64,000 nucleotides of DNA from Enterobacter sp. C2 (GCF_019880405.1 NZ_CP082269.1:2046001-2110000); one strand, 5' to 3'. Positions 42,381-51,826 are shown, numbered from the stretch's first letter. Numbers and translations are program-made. Notes: a model not told the origin generated them from the letters alone.

Positions 42381-43760
42381 ATGAGTTATCGAGTACGCGT
42401 TGCCAGTATCTATCTGCTGGGATTCTTCATTGATCTAATTAACATGTTTATCGGCAACGTAGCGTATCCCGATATTGGCCGACGCTTTGATGCCTCGGTG
42501 AGCCTGTTAGCCTGGGTGAGCAACGGGTATATCCTGGGCCTCACCCTGGTGATACCGCTAAGCCGCTGGTTATCCCAGCGTATCGGCACCAGGCGCCTGC
42601 TGATGCTGTCTCTGATTGTTTTTATGGCGGGCGCGACCGGTGCGGGCCTTGCCTCTTCGCTATCTCAGCTCATCGCCTGCCGATGGCTACAAGGGATAGG
42701 CGGAGGATTATTAATTCCCGTCGGGCAGACGATGACCTATGCGCTCTATCGCAGTCATGAGCGTGCAAAGCTCTCTTCAGCGATTATGCTGGTGGCGTTA
42801 CTGGCCCCGGCATTGTCACCCACCCTTGGCGGGCTGATTGTCGATAACATCAGCTGGCGCTATGTCTTTTTAGCAAGTTTGCCGCTAGCGGGTGTCACGC
42901 TAATCCTCTCTGCTCTTTGGCTTAAGCCGGACGTCGGTTCGACACTGTCTGAGCCGTTAGATCTTTCAGGGTTAATCATGGCCTGCTCGGCGCTCACGCT
43001 TATTCTGCTGGGGCTGACGTATCTGGGAGAGGCGGGACATATCTGGCGAGGCGGGTTAGTACTGGTGGTCGGCATTATGCTGATGGGGTTGTTCGCCCGT
43101 CACACCCTGAGAAAAGCGACGCCCTTGCTCAACTTACGACTGCTGAACGCGCCGCTGCTGCAAACCGCAATGCTGGTGTATCACTTTATTCCTGGCGTAT
43201 TTACCGGTGTGAGTCTAATTACCATGATCTATCTACAGGACCAGTTGGGTATGAGTGCAACGCTTGTAGGGTCAATGATGATCCCGTGGGCGCTGGCTTC
43301 CTGTGTGGCTATCACGCTTACCGGGAAAATATTCAATCATATTGGCCCTCGTCCGCTGTTTATTATCGGCTGCCTGGGGCAAGGAGCAGGCATTGCATTG
43401 CTGACGCTTATTGGTCATGTCGAAGACATTACCATTGCCGCACTGGCTTACCTGTTGATGGGTTTCGGCAGCAGCCTATGTAGTAGTACGGCGCAAAGCT
43501 CGGCATTTATTGATATCGCGGAGGGTGAGTTAGCGGATGCCAGCGCGCTATGGAACATTAATCGCCAACTCAGTTTTTGTTTAGGCGTCGCCGTGCTGGG
43601 TTTACTGTTGAACATCATGCTCAGCGCAGGTTTGCCAATAAACCAGGCCTTCCATCTCTGTTTTTTAATGGCTGCAGGTAGCGTAATTATTCCGTTGCTC
43701 TACTGCCTACGGCTGCCGAACCAAAGCCTTGTCTTAACGCTCAAACAGGAGAAGAGATGA
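42381..43760 (+). CDS. MFS multidrug-type transporter (DHA2-like)
   Basis: 459 residues, about fourteen predicted membrane helices, inner membrane. Features: LAWVSNGYILGLTLVIPLSRWLSQRIGTRRLLML (motif A), CRWLQGIGGGLLIPVGQ, and APALSPTLGGLIVDNISWRYVFL (motif C), as in DHA2 proton-coupled drug exporters (EmrB-like, no EmrA partner here). A NTF2-like protein gene overlaps its end by four bases (ATGA), showing co-transcription. LysR control from the divergent gene is likely. Confidence 0.87.
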   Translation: MSYRVRVASIYLLGFFIDLINMFIGNVAYPDIGRRFDASVSLLAWVSNGYILGLTLVIPLSRWLSQRIGTRRLLMLSLIVFMAGATGAGLASSLSQLIACRWLQGIGGGLLIPVGQTMTYALYRSHERAKLSSAIMLVALLAPALSPTLGGLIVDNISWRYVFLASLPLAGVTLILSALWLKPDVGSTLSEPLDLSGLIMACSALTLILLGLTYLGEAGHIWRGGLVLVVGIMLMGLFARHTLRKATPLLNLRLLNAPLLQTAMLVYHFIPGVFTGVSLITMIYLQDQLGMSATLVGSMMIPWALASCVAITLTGKIFNHIGPRPLFIIGCLGQGAGIALLTLIGHVEDITIAALAYLLMGFGSSLCSSTAQSSAFIDIAEGELADASALWNINRQLSFCLGVAVLGLLLNIMLSAGLPINQAFHLCFLMAAGSVIIPLLYCLRLPNQSLVLTLKQEKR

Positions 43761-44152
43761 ATCGTTATTTTCAGGAAGTCGTCGATGCCCACGCGCTGAT
43801 TAGCCACTGGCTGGGTGACGAAACCGCTGCAATCGAGGTTTGCGAAGCGCTGTTGGCGCGCTTCAGCCCGGCGTACTCGATGGTGACCCCGGGTGGCGCC
43901 ATGCTTGATTTTACGGCATTGAACGCGTTCTTCCGCGCCCAGCGCGGCGCGAAGAGGGGGTTGCGCATCGACATTGAGAATATGCAGCTTGTTGCAGAGA
44001 GCGCGGGTGGCGCAACCGTGACCTATCAGGAGCGCCAGCAGCTGCCCGGTCAAAACGCGACGTTACGTTTCTCAACCGTAGTGTTTGTATCCGAGCCGGA
44101 TGGCACGGTCCGCTGGCGACATCTCCACGAAACCGCTCTCCCTACGCCTTAA
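43757..44152 (+). CDS. NTF2/SnoaL-like small protein
   Basis: 131 residues with the cone-shaped NTF2-like pattern: N-terminal helices (AIEVCEALLARFSPAYSMV), a middle helix (DFTALNAFFRAQRG) and four C-terminal beta-strands ending RWRHLHETAL. Related proteins (DUF4440 group) are ligand-binding or small-molecule enzymes; no catalytic residue can be named. Translationally coupled to the MFS exporter, so it may bind or modify the exported compound. Confidence 0.75.
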   Translation: MNRYFQEVVDAHALISHWLGDETAAIEVCEALLARFSPAYSMVTPGGAMLDFTALNAFFRAQRGAKRGLRIDIENMQLVAESAGGATVTYQERQQLPGQNATLRFSTVVFVSEPDGTVRWRHLHETALPTP

Positions 44153-44168
44153 CGCCTGTTCAGTTATC

Positions 44169-44717
44169 TCACAACGATGCCGCCGCCCGGGCGGCGGTGT
44201 CATACAGAGACGATATCGTGCGCAGCAGCTGCGCGGTATCACCGATAGATGCCCCTGAAATGCCGCTTTCCGCATGAATATTGATCAGGCAGGCTTCACG
44301 TACATCGCGGTATTTCATGCATAGCGCTTTACCCTCCTCTGTGGTTGAGAAATAGAGCTCTTTCCCCACTTTCTCACTCGACACGTAGCCCGCTTTGACC
44401 AGCTTTTTCAGGGCGTAGGTCACCACATGGGTATCTTCAACGTTGAGAACGAAACAGATATCGGCCAGCTTCTTCTTACGGTTGCGATGGTTCACATGAT
44501 GCAGAAGCGAGACATCAAAGGCCGCCATATCAGGCTCCCCGGCAGCAGTCATACAGCGCACCATCCATTTATTGAACGCATTGCTGGTCATGATCAGCGC
44601 GTATTCCAGCTCCGATAACTCAGCACAGCGCTCAGACACCAGATGGCGAGAAGAGACGATCCGGCCATCCGTTATATCGTCGTGGTTTGATGTAGCTCGT
44701 GTTTTTAAGGTCATAAC
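44169..44717 (-). CDS. MarR-like winged-helix regulator
   Basis: 182 residues from the ATG at 44717, preceded by AAGGACC; an in-frame ATG 21 codons earlier has no ribosome binding site. The DNA-binding domain (LADICFVLNVEDTHVVTYALKKLVKAGYVSSEKVGKELYF) is a winged helix with wing-strand lysines; flanking helices should dimerise. It resembles proteins annotated as winged-helix DNA-binding or MarR-like regulators. It is divergent from the DUF969-DUF979-DUF2891 operon across 243 bases and is its likely controller. Confidence 0.82.
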   Translation of the reverse strand, partial: VMTLKTRATSNHDDITDGRIVSSRHLVSERCAELSELEYALIMTSNAFNKWMVRCMTAAGEPDMAAFDVSLLHHVNHRNRKKKLADICFVLNVEDTHVVTYALKKLVKAGYVSSEKVGKELYFSTTEEGKALCMKYRDVREACLINIHAESGISGASIGDTAQLLRTISSLYDTAARAAASL

Positions 44718-44960
44718 GGTCCTTACCGGAGTGTGACTCTTAGCCAAAAATGTAAACTTACATCGATAAAATAAGAACATTTTATTGATAAATTGTTTAC
44801 ATGTTTTTGTGGTTCAGATATAGCTTTTTAGTACTGGTTCTGTGGAGCCGGGCGCAAAACACAACATCGCTCGCCGGAATGCATCACGCTTCGTCCTGAT
44901 ACGAAGTATTAAAAAATAGCCGTCGGCGCGCAACACTCACTTTGGATAGGGTAAACGTTT

Positions 44961-45683
44961 ATGGACGGTTCGACATTATTGCCGCTGATTGGGATACCCA
45001 TCGTGGTTATCGGCTTTGCACTACGCTTCAACCCGCTGCTGGTGGTCGTGGTGGCGGGGCTGGCTACCGGTCTGCTGGTGGGCATGGATTTTGGGATGTT
45101 ACTGGAGACGTTTGGCGAAAAGTTCGTGAATAGCCGATCGCTGGCAACCTTTATCCTGATCCTGCCTGTTATTGGTCTGCTGGAGTATTACGGGCTGAAA
45201 GAGCGGGCGCAGGCCTGGGTCGCGAAGATCGCCAGCGCTACCTCGGCACGTATTCTGATGCTCTACTTTGTGGCGCGTGAAGGAACGGCGGCGCTGGGAC
45301 TGATGTCGCTTGGCGGTCATGCTCAGACGGTGCGTCCGCTGCTTGCGCCGATGGCCGAAGGGGCGGCGCTGAATGAATACGGCGAGCTGCCGCAGCATAT
45401 CCGCGACAAAATCAAAGCCCATGCCGCCGCGTGCGACAACATTGCGGTCTTCTTTGGAGAGGATATCTTTATCGCCTTTGGCGCGGTGCTGCTGATTGAC
45501 GCCTTCCTGAAAGAGAGCGGTATTGAGGGAATTGAACCGTTGCATATCGGCCTGTGGGCCATTCCGACCGCCATCGCGGCACTGGTAATTCATATGACGC
45601 GCCTGCTGCGCCTGGATGCGAGCATCCGTCGCGACGTGATGGCCTGGAGAGCAGAGCAGGGTACACAGGAGATCGCCCCATGA
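44961..45683 (+). CDS. DUF969 membrane protein
   Basis: 240 residues with about six membrane helices (starts LLPLIGIPIVVIGFALRFNPLLVVVVAGLATGLLVGM). The family DUF969 is always found beside DUF979, and both resemble halves of an ion-transporter-superfamily permease. GREGTAALGLMSLGGHAQTVRPL-like segment (FVAREGTAALGLMS) may line the substrate path. Its stop overlaps the DUF979 start (ATGA), so the two are translated together. Confidence 0.82.
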   Translation: MDGSTLLPLIGIPIVVIGFALRFNPLLVVVVAGLATGLLVGMDFGMLLETFGEKFVNSRSLATFILILPVIGLLEYYGLKERAQAWVAKIASATSARILMLYFVAREGTAALGLMSLGGHAQTVRPLLAPMAEGAALNEYGELPQHIRDKIKAHAAACDNIAVFFGEDIFIAFGAVLLIDAFLKESGIEGIEPLHIGLWAIPTAIAALVIHMTRLLRLDASIRRDVMAWRAEQGTQEIAP

Positions 45684-46666
45684 TGACGTTAATCACTATT
45701 AACCGCGTGTACTACCTGATTGGTTTTGTTGTGATGCTGCTGGTTGTGATGACCCTGCGCGACCGCGCCAACCCTAAACGCTTTACCACCGCGCTATTCT
45801 GGTTTTTGTTTGGCGGCATCTTCCTGTTTGGCGATCTCATGGTGCAGGAGCTGGGCAAGTCTCTGGCGTACCGGATCATTGGCGGCTGCGTCATTCTCAT
45901 TGCCTTGCTGGCGGGTTTTGGGCTGGTGGGTAAAGGGCACTATAAGATGTCCACCGAGCCTGAGCGCGTCGCCTCGGCAAATCGACTGAAAAACTGGCTG
46001 TTCCTGCCAGCGCTGATGATCCCGGTGGTTACCGTGATCGGCACCCTGTTCCTGAAAGGTGTGTCGGTGGGCGGGGTCTACCTGCTTGACCAGAAACAGC
46101 TTACGCTCGCGGCCCTGTGCGTGGCGTGCGTTGCCGCGATCCTCACCGGCTGGTGGCTGACGAAGGGGACGCCGCTGCATGCGGTCCGCCAGTCTCGTCG
46201 CCTGGTTGATACCATCGGCTGGGCGGTGATCCTGCCACAGATGCTTGCCATGCTGGGCGGTGTGTTTGTGGTGGCAAATACCGGCGAATCGGTACAAAAG
46301 GTAGTCAGCCTGTTTGTGAACCCGGATAGCCGTTTCATGCTGGTGGTGATCTACTGCGTGGGCATGGCGCTCTTCACCATGATCATGGGCAACGCCTTCG
46401 CCGCGTTCCCGGTGCTGAGTGCAGGCATCGCCTTGCCCTTCCTGATCAACGTACACCACGGTAACCCGGCACCGCTGCTGGCAATTGGCATGTACGCGGG
46501 CTATTGCGGCACCCTGATGACGCCGATGGCTGCCAATTTCAATATCGTTCCTGCGGCTCTGCTAGAGCTTAAAGATAAGTACCAGGTGATCAAAATCCAG
46601 ATCCCGACCGCGCTAACCCTGCTGGTAGTTAACGTGTTCTTAATGTATTTCCTCGTATTTCGCTAA
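45680..46666 (+). CDS. DUF979 membrane protein
   Basis: 328 residues from the ATG overlapping the DUF969 stop codon; about nine membrane helices. Conserved stretch MGNAFAAFPVLSAGIALPFLINVHHGNP and GYCGTLMTPMAANFNIVPAALLELKD are typical. Together with DUF969 it probably forms a two-subunit importer. In other bacteria such pairs lie next to pyrrolidone-carboxylate peptidase or, as here, DUF2891 genes; I recall this context but the substrate is not established. Confidence 0.82.
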   Translation: MMTLITINRVYYLIGFVVMLLVVMTLRDRANPKRFTTALFWFLFGGIFLFGDLMVQELGKSLAYRIIGGCVILIALLAGFGLVGKGHYKMSTEPERVASANRLKNWLFLPALMIPVVTVIGTLFLKGVSVGGVYLLDQKQLTLAALCVACVAAILTGWWLTKGTPLHAVRQSRRLVDTIGWAVILPQMLAMLGGVFVVANTGESVQKVVSLFVNPDSRFMLVVIYCVGMALFTMIMGNAFAAFPVLSAGIALPFLINVHHGNPAPLLAIGMYAGYCGTLMTPMAANFNIVPAALLELKDKYQVIKIQIPTALTLLVVNVFLMYFLVFR

Positions 46667-46692
46667 GCGTAGCAATGACTTAAGGAGCTGTT

Positions 46693-47688
46693 ATGGAACT
46701 TACTCAACATCAGGCTGATGCGTTTGCCAGAATGCCATTGACCTATTTGCGTCAGGAATACCCGAACCACATTATGCATCTGCTTAATGACGATGGAGAC
46801 GTATTGCCGCCGCGCGAACTGCACCCTATTTTCTACGGCTGTTTTGACTGGCACTCGGCGGTGCATGGCTACTGGCTGCTGCTGCGTTGCGTGCGCCGCT
46901 ATCCTGAGCTGCCATGCCGGGAGGAGATCGTCGCGCTATTTGATGAGCACATGACGGAAGAGAAGGTTGCCCAGGAGCTGGCCTATTTTAACGCGCCGTT
47001 TCGGGCCTCTTTTGAGCGGCCTTACGGCTACGGCTGGTTGCTGGCGCTGGCTCAGGAGCTGAATCAGTCCGCTTTACCCCAGGCCGCAGGCTGGTATCAG
47101 ACGCTTCAGCCTTTAACGCAGGATATTCGCGGCAGGCTGATGGATTATCTCAGTAAGCTAACGTACCCGATTCGGGTCGGTACCCATTACAACACTGCCT
47201 TTGCGCTGGCGCTGGGTCTGGACTATGCCCGTGCCGTAGAGGATAACGCGCTTGAGCAATCGATCGTAACGGCGGCAAACCGCTTCTATCTCGCTGACAT
47301 GCGCTATCCGGCGCACTATGAGCCTGGAGGGGACGAGTATATTTCCGGGGCGCTCACTGAAGCACTGCTAATGAGCAAGGTGACGGATCGCTTCCCCGCA
47401 TGGTTCGATGCGTTTCTTCCTGAAGTGGGCTCGGTGTCGGCGCTGATGAACCCGGCGGAGGTGAGCGACCGTACCGATCCCAAAATTGCGCACCTGGATG
47501 GTTTAAACCTCAGCCGCGCCTGGTGCATGAAGCATATTGCGAAAGCGTTGCCGACAGATCACCCGGGGCAGCAGGCGCTGAGCGAGGCGGTTGAGCGTCA
47601 TCTTGCTGCCAGCGTCGAGCATGTGGTGGGAAGCCACTACAGCGGCGGACACTGGCTGGCGAGTTTCGCGCTGCTGGCGCTGGAGTAA
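46693..47688 (+). CDS. DUF2891 family protein
   Basis: 331 residues, soluble, no signal peptide. The protein is all-alpha in appearance with the DUF2891 segments HPIFYGCFDWHSAVHGYWLLLRCVRRYP, RVGTHYNTAFALALGLDYAR and HYEPGGDEYISGALTEALLM; these His/Glu-rich repeats recall (alpha/alpha)-barrel enzymes. Ribosome binding site AAGGAGC. It starts 26 bases after DUF979 and so is the cytoplasmic partner of that permease pair. Reaction unknown. Confidence 0.82.
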   Translation: MELTQHQADAFARMPLTYLRQEYPNHIMHLLNDDGDVLPPRELHPIFYGCFDWHSAVHGYWLLLRCVRRYPELPCREEIVALFDEHMTEEKVAQELAYFNAPFRASFERPYGYGWLLALAQELNQSALPQAAGWYQTLQPLTQDIRGRLMDYLSKLTYPIRVGTHYNTAFALALGLDYARAVEDNALEQSIVTAANRFYLADMRYPAHYEPGGDEYISGALTEALLMSKVTDRFPAWFDAFLPEVGSVSALMNPAEVSDRTDPKIAHLDGLNLSRAWCMKHIAKALPTDHPGQQALSEAVERHLAASVEHVVGSHYSGGHWLASFALLALE

Positions 47689-47693
47689 CAGCG

Positions 47694-47729
47694 GGACGGG
47701 TGTAGCGCTATACGGCGCTGCACCCGTCC
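47694..47729. terminator. Hairpin between convergent DUF2891 and uvrA-like genes
   Basis: GGACGGGTG/CACCCGTCC outer arms and AGCGC/GCGCT inner arms. Palindromic on both strands and located exactly between convergent stops; no strong T-run, so bidirectional termination is probable but not certain. Confidence 0.6.
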
Positions 47730-47760
47730 TTCACGTTCGCAACCTGTCCGGCACTATGCA

Positions 47761-50307
47761 TCAGTATGCGTCAGGATCGCCGATCCTCTTTTTCAGCCGG
47801 GCCGACAGGTAGGGCGCAGTGAGGCTGTCCGGTGAGCGGCTTACCTCTTCCGGCGTACCGGTCGCAACAAGTTGTCCGCCGTTTTCGCCAGACCCAGGTC
47901 CGAGATCGAGGACCCAGTCGGCTTCGGCGGCGATGCGCATATCGTGCTCTGCCATAACCACCGTATCGCCACGCTGCACCAGCCTGTCAAGAACCCGCAT
48001 CAGCTTATCCATATCCGCCGGATGCAGCCCGGTAGAGGGTTCGTCCAGCAGATAGAGCGTTTTGCCCCGCTGTACGCGCTGCAGCTCCCAGGCAAGCTTA
48101 ATGCGCTGGCATTCACCGCCGGACAGTTCGGTCGCAGGCTGGCCCAGCGTCAGGTAGCCGAGACCGAGCGCGGCAAGCGCCGCAAGAGAGCGCTGGATAG
48201 TGTCATTGCCCTCAAATACCGAAATAGCTTCGTCGACGGTGAGGTCCAGCACGTCCGCTATTGTTCTGTCATGCCACCGCACCTCAAGGGTTTCATCATT
48301 GTAGCGACGTCCGCCGCAGGCAGAGCACGGTGCGCTTGCCTCGGGCATAAACAGCAACTCAATGGTGATCTGCCCCTGGCCCTCGCAGGCGGCACAGCGA
48401 CCGGCGGGCAGGTTGAAGGAAAACCGGCTGGCGTTAAAGCCGCGCTTTTTCGCCTCGTCCGTTTCGGCAAAAAGCTTGCGTACAGTGTCAAAAAAGCCGG
48501 TATAGGTCGCCAGGTTGGATCGCGGCGTCCGCCCGATGGGCCGCTGATCGATGCGAACCAGACGCTTAAGAGATGTTCCGCCCGCCGTGATTTTACCCTG
48601 CACGTCCGGAACCACGCTCTCCTCTTCTGCACCTTCCTCCTCCGGCGTTGTGTCGAGCCGTTGAAGCAGCGCGGGGAGCACCCGGGCGAGAAGCGTGGAC
48701 TTGCCCGAGCCGGACACGCCGGTGATGGCGGTCATCCGTTCAAGGGGGATGCAGACATTCATGTCATGAATATTATTGCAGGTTATCTGCTCTAGCTTGA
48801 GCCAGCGTTCGGGAAGCCGCCGCTGACGCAGCCCCGGACGATGCCTGTCGAACAGGTAGCCTGCGGTAGTGGAACTGGACACCTGTTTAAGACCTGATGG
48901 CGTACCGTTATACACGATCTCACCGCCCAAATGCCCTGGGCCCGGTCCCACCTCCGTCAGCCAGTCGGCTTCGGCGATCACGTCCAGATTGTGCTCGACG
49001 ATGACCAGCGAGTTTCCCGCATCGAGAAGCAAACGCAGGGAGTGGAGCAGGGCGCGTACATCTTCCGGATGCAGGCCAGCCGCAGGCTCATCGAGCACGT
49101 AAATCACGCCAAAGAGTCGGGAAATAAGCTGCGTAGCCAGCCGGATCCGCTGTAGTTCTCCGGATGAGAGCATGGTAGTCCGGCGGCTGAGAGACAGGTG
49201 TCCGAGCCCCAGTTTTTCCAGCTGGTCGAGGCGGCTGCAGATATCGGTCGTCATCCTGACGACGGCTTCCCGCAGCGCGGTCTCGGCAGGCAGTTGCTGA
49301 GGATGGCCTTCGGCATAGGGTAAAAGCAGCGCCTTCAGCTGCGTAATCGTCAGATCGCCCATCTCAGCAATATCGAGGCCCGCAAATCGGTAGGCCAGCG
49401 CACTCTGATTAAGCCGCTTACCGTGACATTCGGTGCAGGGTGCCACGGTAATGAAGCGGGAGAGACGTTTTTTCACCGACTCCTTACCGCCGGCGTAGCT
49501 CTGCAGCAGATATTTTCTGACGCTGGTGTAGGTTCCGGTATAGGCGGGCTCGGTACCGGCGGCGATTGCCTCCTGGCGCTGCTGCGCATTGAGTCCCAAA
49601 AAGATTGGTACCGAGGGCTGTTCGTCGGTGAAGATGATCCACTCGCGATCTTTCTTAGCCAGCGTCCTCCACGGCGCATCAATGTCGTAGCCCAGCGTTT
49701 CCAGAATTGAACGCAGATTTTTTGCCTGCCAGCCAGGGGGCCAGGAGGCTATCGCCCCTTCGCGAATGCTCAGCGAATCGTCCGGTACCAGCGCGTCGGC
49801 TTTAACGTCATGTACCATGCCCAGGCCCTGGCAGGCCGGACAGGCGCCCTGCGGGTTATTGGGCGAGAAAGATTCCGCTGCCAGGAACGGGACGTTGGCA
49901 GGGTGGCTGCCGGCGCGGGAAAACAGCAGCCTCAGGGTAACGGAGATCCGCGTCAGGCTCCCGACCGTTGAGCGCTCCTGCGCACCGGCACGGCTCTGCT
50001 GCAGGGCAACGGCGGGTGGCAAACCGTCGATACCATCCACGTCCGGCGCAGCCGCTTGCTCAATCAGACGCCGCGCGTGCGGTGCGATAGAGTCCATAAA
50101 GCGTCGCTGCGCCTCGGCATAGATCGTGTCAAACGCCAGGGAAGATTTCCCCGATCCCGATATGCCGGTAAACACCACCATGGCATCACGGGGAAAGGTA
50201 AAGGAGACGTCCTTGAGGTTATGCGTTCTGGCTCCGAGTACGCTTACGCCAGAGCTGATAGCGTGAGACCTGGCGCTTATGTTTTTTGCCGCTTTTTCTG
50301 ATGACAT
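47761..50307 (-). CDS. Short UvrA-like excinuclease ABC paralogue
   Basis: 848 residues from the ATG at 50307 (AGGGGAAACC upstream). Two ABC ATPase modules: Walker A GISGSGKSSLAFDT and GVSGSGKSTLLARV, signature motifs LSSGELQRIRLATQL and LSGGECQRIKLAWEL, Walker B VIYVLDEPAAGLHPED and LYLLDEPSTGLHPAD. Zinc-finger cysteines remain in CPACQGLG, CTECHGKRL and CAACEGQG...CSACGG. True UvrA is about 940 residues; the shorter length suits class II UvrA2 proteins, whose UvrB-interaction region is reduced and which are linked to DNA-damage or drug tolerance. It is the gene downstream of a LysR gene on the same strand. Confidence 0.88.
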   Translation of the reverse strand: MSSEKAAKNISARSHAISSGVSVLGARTHNLKDVSFTFPRDAMVVFTGISGSGKSSLAFDTIYAEAQRRFMDSIAPHARRLIEQAAAPDVDGIDGLPPAVALQQSRAGAQERSTVGSLTRISVTLRLLFSRAGSHPANVPFLAAESFSPNNPQGACPACQGLGMVHDVKADALVPDDSLSIREGAIASWPPGWQAKNLRSILETLGYDIDAPWRTLAKKDREWIIFTDEQPSVPIFLGLNAQQRQEAIAAGTEPAYTGTYTSVRKYLLQSYAGGKESVKKRLSRFITVAPCTECHGKRLNQSALAYRFAGLDIAEMGDLTITQLKALLLPYAEGHPQQLPAETALREAVVRMTTDICSRLDQLEKLGLGHLSLSRRTTMLSSGELQRIRLATQLISRLFGVIYVLDEPAAGLHPEDVRALLHSLRLLLDAGNSLVIVEHNLDVIAEADWLTEVGPGPGHLGGEIVYNGTPSGLKQVSSSTTAGYLFDRHRPGLRQRRLPERWLKLEQITCNNIHDMNVCIPLERMTAITGVSGSGKSTLLARVLPALLQRLDTTPEEEGAEEESVVPDVQGKITAGGTSLKRLVRIDQRPIGRTPRSNLATYTGFFDTVRKLFAETDEAKKRGFNASRFSFNLPAGRCAACEGQGQITIELLFMPEASAPCSACGGRRYNDETLEVRWHDRTIADVLDLTVDEAISVFEGNDTIQRSLAALAALGLGYLTLGQPATELSGGECQRIKLAWELQRVQRGKTLYLLDEPSTGLHPADMDKLMRVLDRLVQRGDTVVMAEHDMRIAAEADWVLDLGPGSGENGGQLVATGTPEEVSRSPDSLTAPYLSARLKKRIGDPDAY

Positions 50308-50368
50308 GGTTTCCCCTGACAATAAAAGAACTTCAAGGGTAGACGCGAAGAGGGCAGTGAACAACGTG

Positions 50369-51280
50369 CTACAAGGTAGTTGCGTGCTTTGCAATCAGCT
50401 CTCTGAACCACACCTGAGCGGGAGAGTTATCGCTGCGTCGATGCCATATCAGACAGAATTCGATCTCCGGCAGCGCCAGGGGAGGCGAAAATAGCGTCAA
50501 CTGATGGCGGGTCTGCGAATGAAGTGCCACGCGTTTGAGTATCGTGGCGGCCATATGGGTGCGCGCGATGACCGCAGGCACGGCAAAAATGTTCGGCACG
50601 GTTAATACGAGCCTACGCTGCTTGCCTTGCTGCGCGAGAACCTGATCGACCAGGCCGTGCAGTTGTCCCTCAGGTGAGACCAGCACATGCTGCAGATCCA
50701 GATAGGTCTCTAAACTCATCGGTTCCCTTGCCGCCTGATGTTCGCTTGATACGATGGTGACAAATTCATCACGCAGCAGCGGTCGGGTTAGGATCCGTGC
50801 ATCCATATTTGTCGGCGGCACGCCGATGGCCACATCGATCGCACCAGCATCAAGCAGATCGACAGCAGCATTGCGGTCATTAAATGCAACCACATTCAAG
50901 GAGACACCGGGCCAGGTCTGCTCCAGCGCTTGCATAAGCGTCGGAAGCAAAACCACAGTCGGGTAATCCTGCAAGCCTATTTTGAACGTGACCTGCGCGG
51001 TTTCAGGCTGAAAGACAGGCCGGTTAATCATGGCCTGCTCGATCTGCTGCAGGGCCGCAGCAATAGGGGACGCCAGGTCCCGGGCGCGTGGGGTGGGAAT
51101 TAACCCCGCATTGCTGCGCTGAAAGAGGGGATCCCCCAGCAAGATCCGCAGCCGGGACAGGGCTGCGCTCATCGCCGGCTGGCTTACGCCTGTCTGGATT
51201 GCAGCGCGCGTGACATTGCGTTCGTTCATGAGCGCATTGAAAGCCACCAACAGGTTCAGATCGATACCGTGAAAATCCAT
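50369..51280 (-). CDS. LysR-family transcriptional regulator
   Basis: 303 residues. The N-terminal winged helix is NVTRAAIQTGVSQPAMSAALSRLR, followed by a NodD-like effector domain (FKIGLQDYPTVVLLPTLMQALEQ). It is divergent from a SnoaL-like gene at 51374 with 93 bases between; the uvrA-like gene starts 61 bases after its stop on the same strand. Either gene could be the target. Confidence 0.87.
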   Translation of the reverse strand: MDFHGIDLNLLVAFNALMNERNVTRAAIQTGVSQPAMSAALSRLRILLGDPLFQRSNAGLIPTPRARDLASPIAAALQQIEQAMINRPVFQPETAQVTFKIGLQDYPTVVLLPTLMQALEQTWPGVSLNVVAFNDRNAAVDLLDAGAIDVAIGVPPTNMDARILTRPLLRDEFVTIVSSEHQAAREPMSLETYLDLQHVLVSPEGQLHGLVDQVLAQQGKQRRLVLTVPNIFAVPAVIARTHMAATILKRVALHSQTRHQLTLFSPPLALPEIEFCLIWHRRSDNSPAQVWFRELIAKHATTL

Positions 51281-51373
51281 ATTTTGAATAATGGTCTATA
51301 TCGGTTATTTGTTGGATTGATTATAACGCACGTTTTATTCTGCCACCTCCTTAACTACGGAGTAGCGCTTATC

Positions 51374-51820
51374 ATGAACATCTCATCGACAGAGTTGACC
51401 CAGCAATTACGCACCGAATTGGCCGCTGTAGAAACACTCTATCGCGCATTCAGCGAACAGAATCCCGATCTTGTGGATACCGTACTTGCCCCAGAGTGGG
51501 ATGATATTCCGCTGGCACCGGGTCAGGCTCCCGGTCCGGCAGGAATCAAGACCATTATCAACATGGTCGTCGCCGCCTTTCCAGATGTGCACATCACCAT
51601 TCATGACACGATTCAGGAACCCGGCAAGGTCGGCGTACGCGCCGAGATCGGTGGCACCCATCTGGGTGAGCTGTTTGGCATCGCGCCAACCGGCAAAAAG
51701 GTGAGTTTCAGGCTGCACGAGTTTCACACGGTGGCCAACGGTCTGATTACCACCACCTGGCACCTGGAGGACTGGCTTGGCCTGTTCCAGCAGCTTGGTC
51801 AGTTTCCATCACAAAACTGA
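51374..51820 (+). CDS. SnoaL-like polyketide-cyclase-fold protein
   Basis: 148 residues from ATG 51374 (GGAG upstream); the frame extends 35 codons earlier but crosses the divergent LysR promoter. NTF2/SnoaL fold: LYRAFSEQNPDLVDTVLAPEWDDIPLAPG, AFPDVHITIHDTIQE, VRAEIGGTHLGELFGIAPTGKKVSFRLHEFHTV and the C-terminal TTTWHLEDWLGLFQQLG. Members are ester cyclases or small ligand-binding enzymes. It is followed by a candidate promoter for the RidA operon. Confidence 0.82.
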   Translation: MNISSTELTQQLRTELAAVETLYRAFSEQNPDLVDTVLAPEWDDIPLAPGQAPGPAGIKTIINMVVAAFPDVHITIHDTIQEPGKVGVRAEIGGTHLGELFGIAPTGKKVSFRLHEFHTVANGLITTTWHLEDWLGLFQQLGQFPSQN

Positions 51821-51826
51821 CCCTTT

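Noticed and set aside
47872..48795. 307-codon + strand frame inside the uvrA-like gene
   Set aside because: The minus strand carries intact ABC ATPase motifs across this stretch, so the + frame is incidental.
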